From Incurvaria masculella (lineage: Eukaryota > Arthropoda > Insecta > Lepidoptera > Incurvariidae): a stretch of 64,000 bases of DNA. The notes beneath the pieces were generated by a model that worked only from the letters and a program-made list of their open reading frames with translations, did not search any database and was not told where the DNA came from. Both the position numbers and the translations under genes were made by a program. Location: NCBI GenBank assembly GCA_946894095.1, contig OX335652.1, positions 8,641,001 through 8,705,000 on the forward strand. The letters are read 5' to 3'. Positions 36,231-46,419 of this stretch are shown here, piece by piece (position 1 is the first letter of the stretch; every line of letters starts with the position of its first letter).

Positions 36231-36289
36231 ATTGTTATTGTGTCAGTAAATGAATACCCTATGCCCCCCGGCTGACAGCAGAAGCACAT

Positions 36290-36920
36290 GTCCACTCAAA
36301 TGTGATAAGGTGGATAATGATACCCATGATCAGCTGCAGTAAGTTGGTAATATTCATTGTGTACATCTAAACAAACATAAAATATATGGCAATATAGTTT
36401 ATGTTTTTTAGATTATGCGAAATACGATGGGAATTTCAAAGAAATATTTAACAAAACAATCATTTTTATTATTATTATTTTGTAATATTATAATTTACCA
36501 TATTGCAATAGGTTGCTTTTACTTGCAACCAAAGGAACGATTACCGTTTTCGTTCATTTTATTTTAAATAAGTTATACTGATAAGTTTTAAAAAATCATA
36601 ATTAATTTATTGATCATGCCTATCTACAAATAATACGTTAAAAGTAACACTTAAAATAAATGTAAATATGTACAAACCTACGAATAAACGTGCCAATTAT
36701 TGGTAGCATACAAACATATGAATTAGCATCATTGTTTACTTAAAATCATGGGTTTACTATACATACAGGTTGTTGCAACAGCTAGAACATCAATTTTTTC
36801 AGCGTTATCCTCATGTTTTTCCAAGACAAAAATATTTATAAAAATCTCGAAAGTATCTGGTTACCGAGGTATACATTTCTGAACCGATTTTTTTCGCCTA
36901 GTGTAATTTGACGCAGTATT
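36290..36920. other. Intergenic D/E spacer, left part
   Basis: Very AT-rich with no coding signal. Confidence 0.5.
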
Positions 36921-37035
36921 GTAATCGTGCGTAAGGAAGGTCCTGGCATCTAGCCTAGATCCCAAGTGGCATGGCAGGCTAATGTCATGATAGAAGGTGT
37001 AATAAGAGCCATCCATATCCAGTTACATATAAGGG
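36921..37035 (+). mobile_element. SINE tail fragment
   Basis: GTAAGGAAGGTCCTGGCATC, then GGCTAATGTCATGATAG and CCATCCATATCCAGTTAC: the 3' quarter of the SINE family. Confidence 0.7.
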
Positions 37036-37189
37036 TTAGCAAGCTCTTACGGAACATTAGATAATTTTTAGACTTAATTAATGAACTATTTTAACGGAAA
37101 AAATAACTTATTAATTATATATTACGGATATTCAGAAAAAAAATCTAATTTTTTTTTTGTTTATTTCAATCCCAATAATAATTTCCTTA

Positions 37190-37430
37190 AAAAACCCGAG
37201 CGGGCTTACCGATATCACCTAGAAGAGGAAGAGGACCTACAGTTTTATATAGGTTTCGAACGATGGAACAGCTCGTATGCAGAACTAAATGCACTTATTC
37301 AACTCAGAAGGAGGAAGTTGGATCCGAACCCGCGAATGGTAAGTTCTGCTGGTTCGAATCCAACCTTGCAGTATACATATTCATAAAGTCGTATTTTCAC
37401 AGGGCTCTCTCTTTACAGATCACATTCCCT
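37190..37430 (-). mobile_element. Composite: inverted SINE 5' half joined to the GGTTCGAATCC repeat
   Basis: 37190-37330 is the inverted 5' half of the SINE (CTTATTCAACTCAGAAGGAG, GATCCGAACCCGCGAATGG). It runs straight into TGCTGGTTCGAATCCAACC and TTGCAGTATACATATTCAT of the second repeat. The same junction, CCCGCGAATGGTA followed by TGCTGGTTC, exists at 54548, so the composite has been copied as a unit. Confidence 0.6.
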
Positions 37431-37732
37431 GGAAAAAGCGACATACATGTTTAATACTAAATCTTATATTTACTTAACCAATCTTAATTTAAACTTATTT
37501 AAATAATACAGGTTAAATGTATTTTTTAATAAATAAAATTCGACTTTATTTTGTTGCTTCTATCTCATTCACTTCGCCTGTCCATTTTCAATTCAACTAC
37601 ATATTAATAATTTGGCTCCGAATGATGACTTGTCTATGGAAGTACAATTGCTTTCCGGATATAATTTACCAGAATAAGTGCTCGGATAAAAGAGTACTTT
37701 CATAGATTTCTAGGTGGAATCATTTAATTTTT

Positions 37733-37975
37733 CGTGAATAAAGCCGTGATTCGGAATCCACGTAAAACCGTATGTCCACTTTCATATTTGGCACCAGCGC
37801 CTTGGATGAAAGAATAAAATAAATATACATAAAAAATAGACAATAAATGTTGTCCATGTTTTTCGTCCAGTTCAATGTAGCCGAAATCATAAAGCCCATA
37901 AAGGTCCTCGCATGGCACCTAATTCCTTCGTGAATGCGGTGTATTATTAGTCATCCATGTCCAGTTCCATAAAAA
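37733..37975 (+). mobile_element. SINE, 3' two thirds
   Basis: GTGATTCGGAATCCACGTAA, a short gap with unrelated sequence, then CGTCCAGTTCAATGTAGCC and GCATGGCACCTAATTCCTTC to the tail CCATGTCCAGTTCCATAAAA. Confidence 0.75.
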
Positions 37976-38248
37976 AATACCAAAATGTATTTCTTTTTTT
38001 TTTTAGAACGCGACAAATGGATCCATCTCTAAGACAGCGATAGCGCCCATGAGCATTCGGAAATACCCTGAGTAATTGGAGTGTTGCCTTGGGCCACCTG
38101 TGCCAAATGTGCGAGCAATATTCCATACATAAACGCATCTACATCGAACTGATACGTCCTCGTTTTAGAAGTCGGTTAAAACCATAGACTAACATGCTAG
38201 GTTTATGCTTAAAACGTATTCTATAAATGGTGAGTTTGTTCAAGCTTT

Positions 38249-41200
38249 TCATGCTGGCAAGGGATTACGACCGAGTCTCTCCGCATCTTCCATGGTGTCG
38301 GGCAGCTTGGTATTGAGTGTCTCCGGGGTGGTTAGCACCAGCACGGCGGATAACAACGTCATGGTGCCAAAAAGAACAGACGGTATCCCCGCCCAGTACA
38401 TCATCTGAAATATGGTAATTATATTTACAAAATAACAATAAAAATTAAAACAAATTGAAGTGAAGATTCTTGGATTTAATATGGTTCGTGAACCATGGAA
38501 TATCCGCAAGTATAGTAGCCATTCCTCTAGTAACTCGTCTGATGCCATTGATCCATTAACATTGGTGTAGCCAGATAGGGACAGGGGTAGGCATGCCTCC
38601 TAATTGGCATAGAATGTAAGCACAGCGCGCTATGCTAGGTATATGTGCCTTCCTTCTAACCCTCTATAAATCCTGATGTCCCCTCCACATTATTGGCCTT
38701 ATAGCCTGGCCCTGACACAAGATAAGGGGATAATAGGTGCATATCCCCCCTAACTAAAGTGTGATCGTTCCTTGAGACTGGATGTGGAGCGGGCTTGGAA
38801 GCAGAAATGGGTTAACTGCGGGGAGGTTTCAGTGTTGGCTGTTTTACTTCCTGAGCCTGTCTTTCCCGACCCGCTACGCAGTTCACTGAGCCTTTCTGCA
38901 ATAAATAGATACGTATTGTAGATTCAGTTGTTTCTTTCTCTACATTTTGTTTGTTGCAGATACACCATTATGTTTATTAAATTATATCAGATTAGATCAC
39001 ATTCGATGTTATGGCGGTAATCTTTGGAGAAATAATAATAGATAAGGAACTACTACTATCAAAATTGCGCTTTAGTCATTAGATTAGACGATTTAGAATG
39101 AGCTTAATTTCTTTTCTGTTTTTTTTAGTTTAGTTCTTTCAGCAGATATGTCAACAGACTTTATTTTATGCTTACCAAAGCCGGCGTGAGCGGCGCGACG
39201 ATAGCTCCGATGCGACCAATCATGGAGGAGAAGGCGAAAAGAGAATGGCGATATTTGGTAGGATAGAGTTCGGCCGTGTATACGTACATAGACGTGATTA
39301 CCAGGCTGATAAAGTATTTACCCAGGAGGTACAGCACAAGTCGTGTCGTTTCTAAATCTGAAATCGTGGGAATATATATGCATTTTGTTTTATGCAACTG
39401 GACATGGATGCCTGAAACCACATCTACTGACATGATACTGGCAACATAACACATGGGAAGTAGGTACCATGCCAGGACCATTTTTACTCGTACGGCTCTA
39501 TTGAACTGGAAGCAAGTTACTACAGAACAAGTACCTACAGTTTAACATAGAATCTTAACCACGATCAACGATTCCCTAAGTCTCCTCTTACCACATGTAT
39601 TATTGTCACTTGCCGGAACCCACACAGCATAGAAGCCATATATCAATAGAAGCAGATAATTTGTAAACCTATATACTATACATTACGTCTTATGGTAATA
39701 GCTGAATGATATTGACGTAAGTAACTAGAATATTTAATATACAGGTGATTTTATAAAAAAAAACTTCACCGCTTGAGGGGGTGTATCTGCATAAAAAAAA
39801 ACCACTTCCTTTTAAATATGTATTGAAATTCTAAAATACGGTTCAAACAAAATTTTTTTCTCATAATAAAATTGATAAAACCGTTTGGGAACATTTATGA
39901 CACGAACTTTTGTTCAGCTTTATCTTTTTTTAACTTTAAACTTTTTGTTGAAAATATATTTTTTCTCCGAAACAGATATGATTTGGTAGTGCTTTTTTAA
40001 ATCTTACTTCGTCTTATGGTATCTACGAAGAGATTTACTGCTGCAGGTTTCTTTAAACTCATTCTGTATATTTAGCACATCCTCGTAAAATAATCAACTT
40101 ACCCGGGGTAATGAAGGCAAAGCCAAACTGACAAGCTGAGCATACGATGAACCCAACAATCATTGTAGGTTTCCTGCCGACTTTGTCTAGGACCAGCATA
40201 GCGGTCCAGTATCCAGGTATCTCAATGGCGCTCACATAAATGTAGTTGAGGTAGGGGTTTCCTGCTAGACTTACGGCATTTATTGAAACACCATAATACA
40301 CGAGGATAGCTGATACCCACCATATCGGAGTAACGCAGCAGCGTGCCAAAATCACACGAGATCGCCACACCAACACAATCAACAGGGGTTCTTTGACTTT
40401 GTCTTCAATGTTATCAGATTTTTCAGTAACTGTAGATACTTTGAGAGCTTCCAAAGTCACATCCGACAGGTTTTTGTTGTTTACGACTGCTGCGCGTTTT
40501 AAAATCTTTTCAGCTTCAGTGTATCGTCCTTTACTCATGAGCCATCTTACGCTTTCAGGTATAATCCAAAAATAGGCGAGTGTTATTAATTGGGGCACAA
40601 AAGCGACTAATGTCAGGTGTCGCCAATACTGTACGCCCCACGCCATGAATCCCACGATTACAAACCCCATGGCAGCGAACGATGATACCATCGGACCAGC
40701 GATCACCCGATACTTCGGGCCGACGAATTCAGTCACTGAAATAAATAATCTTTTTTTTTTAAGCTTTCTTTGGAAGAGGATCACGACGGGTTTCGAAAAA
40801 TGGAATAGTTTTTCTTATCAAACAATTTGTATTCTAAAATTTACACAATGTCACAGTTTCTTAAAATTCTGCTGATTACATTGGCAAAAAGAAAAATTAT
40901 ATTATATGCAACATGGTTGGCAAATACCACACCTACTGTCATCATATTAGCCTAAACCGCATTTCTGTAGAAGTTTGTTGCAATGCTAGAATCTTCCCGA
41001 TATATATTGTTAATTTATCATGCCCTTTTTTAAGTACAGTTCAATTACGGACGAAGATAAACCGACAAAAGAACTTTACCCAGAAGTCAAAATACGTATA
41101 CATTTTTAGTTTTATCGCTAAAAAAAATTATCATCATTACTTATCTCTTTACATACTACCACCTAGACAAAATTAAGAGGAAACCGGTTTGAGAGCACCC

Positions 41201-44200
41201 ATAACAAAATTTGCTTTTCTCCAGGAAAGCATTGAAAGTATTACGCAGAAAATAGACTTGTTAGAAAGAACAGATGACCTGGATAACGGTTCTGTGCAAG
41301 GGTCCTAAGTTTCATTGCTAAACTAAGCTATGTAGAGCTGCAGCAGGCATAATAGGGTGACCACCTACTAGTTTTTCGCTTTAGAATCAGGGAGAAGTTC
41401 TGCAAGCGGCCCGGATATATTCAGTCATTAATAGCACAAATAATTTGCTTTCCTTTGTAAGGTCGATGTACGGAAGCATGATACTGCAGCTTACCCATAA
41501 CAAAGCATGCACTAAAGCTGCCGCCTCCAAGTGTTGTCTCAATAAACTGAAGAGCTGTAAACCACTCGTAGCTGTTGACGAAAGCTCGCAGCATGCCGAT
41601 CCAGGCAATATTGAACGCTGCTAGAGACAGCGCAAACCGACGGCCCCAGCGATCGGACACATATCCGGTGATAGGCAATGAAAATAAATAACCGACCGTT
41701 CTTATAGAGCCAATTAAGCTTCGCCGCCATTCATCACATTCTAGACCAAACTGCAACAAAATAAGAAGTAATTACAGACTATCATTTATTGTTGGCGCAA
41801 ATCTTACTCGCGACCAACACCGTGGACATTCCACAGTTCACGATCGATAATGTGTTTTAGGGCCGAGTGCACGAAAGGACAATAACCAAAATCAACCTCA
41901 ACGCATGATTGAACACGTCACGTTGTATGGACAGCATGGAAGAAACTCCATGCGGTTCACTTAAAGTGACGTGTTTGAACATTGATCAACTTAGTGCAAA
42001 TAAATAAGAATAGACCATAAGTATATTTTTAAAACATTAAGGCAGTCGAACACAAGTATTGGAAAGCTTAAAACATCGATTTTCATAAATATTGTGACAC
42101 ATTGACATACCACGCTGCCTAAGATATAAAAAACTCGTACTAACGTCATATACAACAGTGTTGGTTCTTTCGTAAACATAATCGTCGCAGCTGACGGCCT
42201 GGTCACGGTTGAACAGTTCGACAGGGCAGGTATTAGGTGGGAGCGGGTCAGCTGGAGAGGAGATGTTCACGAAGCGGTTGCAGTCGTCGTAGCTGCCCGG
42301 GCTGCCGGGTACTGCGTTGCCGAGCCACGCCGGCTCGAACTCGGGGTTGGCGCCGTCGCACTCCGGAATTAGACATCTGCGATCCAGAAAATTTCTCAAA
42401 ACATAATTTATATTGTAATATAGGTCCATATGTGTTAACATAGGAGGTTCATACATCTTTGCTAATTTTGAGATAGAAACTCTAAAGTTCCGCTGCGCTA
42501 GAGCAGATATAATTTTTATGCACAAAATTATTAATAACCACAAGGATTGTCCAGCTATATTAAAATTATTTAAAAAATAATGTATCTATGTAAGGCTAAA
42601 TTATTTTATATTTTATATTTTATATTTATAGTTCCTGTGATTTTGGGCAGAACTCACCTGTTCTTTTTAGGGTTCCGTACCCAAAGGGTAAAAACGGAAC
42701 CCTATTACTAAGCCTCCGCTGTCCGTCCGTCCGTGCGTCCGTCCGTCCGTCTGTCACAGGGCTATATCTCATGAACCGTAACAGGTAGGCAGCTGAAATT
42801 TTCACAGATTATGTATTTATTTTGCCGCTATAACAACAAATAGGTAACATTATAAAATAATAAAAATTAAAGGGTTTTTTTTATAAATCCTGTACGATCG
42901 TACTGAACCCTTCGTGTGCGAGTCCGACTCGTACTTGGCCGGTTTTTTTTATGCGACCTGACATGGATGGCTAATACCACACAACTACCGTTATGATATA
43001 AGCCCAATACACCACATGCCCGAAGGAATTAGGTGCCATGCCAGGACCTTCCCTTTATGAGCACGGCTACATTGAACTGGATGGAAAACACGGACAATTT
43101 TTCATTGCCGCTTCGACCATCCTTTCATCCAATGCGATGGTACCAACCTGAGCGGGCTTAAACCCTACCACCTAGTAAGGGAAGGGGACCTACAGTTATA
43201 CATGGATTCCGAACCATGGAGCAGCTCGCATTCGTGAGGAAATGCACTTATCGAACTCGGAAAGAGAAAGAGAGTGGTGCATGACGGAATTGAAACCAGG
43301 CCTCTGGTACGCTAGGCCAGTCCCCGCGCCACTAGGCTACGAGTTCATGGGATTGTCCTAAATGTAAGGAATAGAGATATAGATATGAAATTTTCGCCGA
43401 CACCCTGTTATTAATTAAAAATATAAAAAATCCATTGATATTAAACGTCACTTAAACAACTCAGATTTTTTTAATTTTCCACAAACTTTTTGTAATTAAC
43501 TACTAATTAGCTACTTTTAACATTTGAGATTTAACTTCTAACTTTCATCTGTTAAATGCATTTTTTCATACTTTTACATGCATTTTTCAAACAACTGGGA
43601 AAAGGAGAACAATTCGGGATAATATTCAGGTTAACGATAGACATCTAAGCCATACCATAGTTTATTATACGGGACCCTAAAAACAATAAAACAAAAAAAT
43701 TGATCCCCAAGTTTTGACGATGTGGGATTTCATATCACTTCCACTGGTATTATAAATGGGTATGTTTTATTATGTGTTATTCCATCATGCCAGCCCAACC
43801 GATTTCGATGTAATTTGGCCGATGGAGAAATTGTTGTGTTTGTCAATTGTCAATCCCAAACGACATTTTTCAGATTTAAAATAAATATTTTTCAACTCAT
43901 ATCTCTTTCGACGATCGCAGAATTACTTACGGTCAACGAGCACCGCCTCTCTCTAGGGGTAATTGGTTTATTGTTTAAAAAAAATATTCCTTGCGTTGTT
44001 TTGAAGAGTTTAAAAAAACTAGCAGTATATTTCCCATTCTTTAATGTTCAAGAAAAGCTGTGCTGACTCGAATGTTATTATGAAACTAATATAGATTAAT
44101 TGAGATTTATAGAGAGTAGACTATTAGAGCTGTCACAGGCCCCTGGACATTAAACAACAACAAATGTACAAAAATACCATTATACACCTGCATCCAAAAC

Positions 44201-44662
44201 GAAGATTTGCTAGTTCTGTCGCGGAGAAATGGAAACCCCTGCTTCACATTATTTGCGAATGTGGGCCTGATATGATACACAAAGTTGAAATTACCTTTTT
44301 CCAGATCATGGGAAAGGCTTAGATGAAAAAGACTTTTTCATCTAAGGGGAAAGGTGGTAAAGTCACAATATCTTCTAGGGTAGCAGTGACTGCTGATTCG
44401 GTTTCGTCTTTTTTGGGTGGTCAGGAAACATTACATTAACAAGAATACATTTGCACTGTGTTGATAAACCATGCATTGCATACCTTGTCGGCAATCTGCC
44501 TGCGGTGAAGATGTACTCGCCTCCAGCTATCGCTGAAAACATTATGGGAAGCGAAACTATTAGCAGTATGAATATTTGATAGCGCCCAAATTGCCCAATC
44601 TCTTCCACCAATATTGTATCCAGATTTATTCCTTTATGCGTTTTCTCTTCTTTAGCCGCCAT
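38249..44662 (-). CDS. Gene E: SLC22-type organic cation transporter-like protein, complete
   Basis: Exons (minus): 44662-44484, 42376-42145, 41750-41495, 40735-40103, 39357-39176 and 38404-38249; 545 residues. The start MAAKEEKTHKG fits the family. Core motifs are intact: six loop cysteines, SDRWGRR, IPESVRWLMSKGR, LDKVGRKPT (Lys replaces Arg in the TM8-TM9 motif, LDRxGRK elsewhere), AELYPTKYRH and LPDTMEDAERLG. The C-terminus stops at GRNPLPA, about 8 residues shorter than B-D and lacking SHRL, so the last cytoplasmic segment has been replaced. Exon 2 is nearly identical to gene D. Intron 1 (2.1 kb) contains a MITE directly abutting a full-length SINE. Two upstream GATA motifs form a 10-base inverted repeat. 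Likely plasma-membrane organic-ion carrier; substrate unknown. Confidence 0.93.
38560..38940. mobile_element. Possible solo LTR or other element in intron 5 of gene E
   Basis: An island less AT-rich than its surroundings, beginning near TGTAGCCAGATAGGGACAGG and ending near a possible poly-A signal (GCAATAAATAGATACG). It has no coding capacity and no relative in the window. A solo LTR is a guess from layout; I see no target duplication. Confidence 0.25.
39385..39570 (-). mobile_element. SINE 3' portion
   Basis: TATGCAACTGGACATGGATG, GGTACCATGCCAGGACC, then TACCTACAGTTTAACATAG. It lies in intron 4 of gene E, starting about 28 bases from the exon 5 end at 39357 (on the acceptor side). Confidence 0.7.
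40905..41000 (-). mobile_element. SINE tail fragment
   Basis: TATGCAACATGGTTGGCAAAT then ACCTACTGTCATCATATTAG. It lies in intron 3 of gene E. Confidence 0.6.
42664..42950 (-). mobile_element. GTCY-microsatellite MITE, copy 9
   Basis: Inverted copy with both ends, in intron 1 of gene E. Its right end (GGCCGGTTTTTTTT) is immediately followed by the tail of a SINE. Confidence 0.9.
42951..43343 (-). mobile_element. tRNA-derived SINE, full-length
   Basis: One of the best copies. The tail is at 42951 (ATGCGACCTGACATGGATGG). The head is at 43300-43343, whose minus strand reads GTAGCCTAGTGGCGCGGGGA (A box), and the B box region is near 43285-43300. It sits flush against a MITE on its tail side. Confidence 0.88.
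43344..44483. other. Intron 1 of gene E, 5' part
   Basis: AT-rich. Holds a 114-codon frame (43722-44066, plus) around GCCCAACCGATTTCGATG, a phrase like those in dispersed lepidopteran repeats. I do not call it a gene. Confidence 0.5.
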
Positions 44663-44808
44663 CTTAGTTAAAACTAAAATCTTCGAACACTGCTACAGTA
44701 ATTACTTCTCGGCTCACACCACCAAATTGTTATTGGTGTGTTTATCTAGAATGTCGAAATAGCACTAATATAGGTATTGATAAAAATATTAGATGAATGT
44801 CTTACTAC

Positions 44809-44836
44809 TATCTGATTACGTAATTAATCAGATAAT
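44809..44836 (-). promoter_or_regulatory. Perfect inverted GATA-motif pair upstream of gene E
   Basis: TATCTGATTA and TAATCAGATA are perfect 10-base reverse complements separated by 6 bases, 147-174 bp before the start codon. This is the clearest of the promoter-proximal GATA arrangements. Confidence 0.55.
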
Positions 44837-44839
44837 TTT

Positions 44840-46411
44840 ATGAGAATTTTCAATAATTTAGTTGTTGTTTAAGAGGTTACGAAATGATTAAAATTAACGA
44901 TTACACGATTTTGGGTTTAAATAAAAAAACTGTTTGGGCCAGTTTTATATACAAACGACGTATTGTTTTATTAAATTTGTTTTATGGTGGAGAGAACTAG
45001 GTGGGACATATTTTTGTAACTTTAGTTTAAGAGTACCGACATCAACATACATAAGCATTGTAATTATATTTTCAAAATATGAAGAATTACAATAGATTAT
45101 TCTGACATTCATCTAATATTTGTAAAATACATATTCAAAGCGAGTAATATACGTATTTTGTTGCAACTGAAAGGGCTGACAATACGGCAATTTAATCCAT
45201 AAATATAATTTTGGCGACCTATACAATAGTTATAATTTTAATCTAATTTGATTCAAAATCACGGCAAACTTACTAACATTAAAAATAATTACACTTCTTT
45301 ATGATAATAATAGAACTACTTTGCAAACCAAACTTCTATAAGGAATATTTATTTATACATACTTATATTGAAGATACAAAGTATTATTATTACATTTCGA
45401 ACATTTCAGAGTCTAGTCCATGAAGCCTGTGACGAAGAATGAACCCTACAGTAAAAGATGTGAACTAGAAATTTTATGATTTATAATTAAGAATGAAACA
45501 AATAGATAATCGTATTATGATTACACGGAAACGCGACCAGGGAGTCTTCTCAATGAAAAGGTAATGTAAAGCTACCTCCATATAAATAACTAACAATCGC
45601 ATTTCCATAATCATATATTTTTTAAACTTAAAAATATTTTACGCATTTGCAATGCAATGTAATTATTTTGAATACTAGTTGAATTGCAATGAATTTAAGG
45701 ATATCGTCAGTCGCTTTATTGCGAGTTATTCTTCGCTGGGATTGCTGAACAACAAATCCGAGTGCAGTGTATTGTCTAAGGAAGATGAATAAACAATAAA
45801 CAACAGTAATCTCATTTATGCCCCTTAACTCCGAGGGAGTTCTAGAGTTTTGATTACATAATCAAGGTTGCCACGACGCGATACCAAATCGTTGGAAATA
45901 ATTTGATAACAGGTGATTAAAAGCTAGTAATGTGGTCGTGTAGCTATAGGCAATGTTGGTGAAAACTACGAAAATGCTCGACTTCCAATAGAGAGGGGAT
46001 TCAAGAACTTAAATAAATTATTGCGACACATATAGCTTGTTTTTTATTTTACAGATTATAATGTTTGTGTGTTTATTCTTATTTATTCCTGATAAGCGAA
46101 TATAGTAGTTAAGCTGTAATACTGTTGACATACTCGTTTGAATTTTGATTTCTTGTGTTAAAGGAATTGAGCAAATTTTCCCAAGAAAATTCCTGTATTA
46201 TACTAGATTTTACTGTATATACTAGAGTTATTCTGATAGAAATTAAAAGAAAATTTTAAATGTATATTTCCATGTTCAATGCAGCAGTACAATATAGTAA
46301 AGCATTGTAAGTGTAAGACTGGCGAATTGGTGATGGGTTAATATCATGACAGCAATTTTATAAAATATAATTTCCAAAAAATATATTACATAAATATAGT
46401 TTTGAATTTGT
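44840..46411. other. Intergenic E/F spacer, nothing recognised
   Basis: About 1.6 kb of AT-rich DNA without frames or the repeat families found elsewhere, the longest repeat-free stretch in the window. Confidence 0.55.
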
Positions 46412-46417
46412 TTTATT
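46412..46417 (-). terminator. Poly-A signal almost touching the gene F stop codon
   Basis: The minus strand reads TAA-CT-AATAAA: the hexamer starts 2 bases after the stop codon. If used, the 3' UTR would be only about 20-35 bases. Confidence 0.45.
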
Positions 46418-46419
46418 AG

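Noticed and set aside
37081..37386. 101-codon plus-strand frame between D and E
   Set aside because: The second half is inverted SINE sequence and the first half is low-complexity.
43722..44066. 114-codon plus-strand frame in gene E intron 1
   Set aside because: No recognisable domain or splice partner. It contains wording typical of dispersed repeats (CCAACCGATTTCGATGTAAT).
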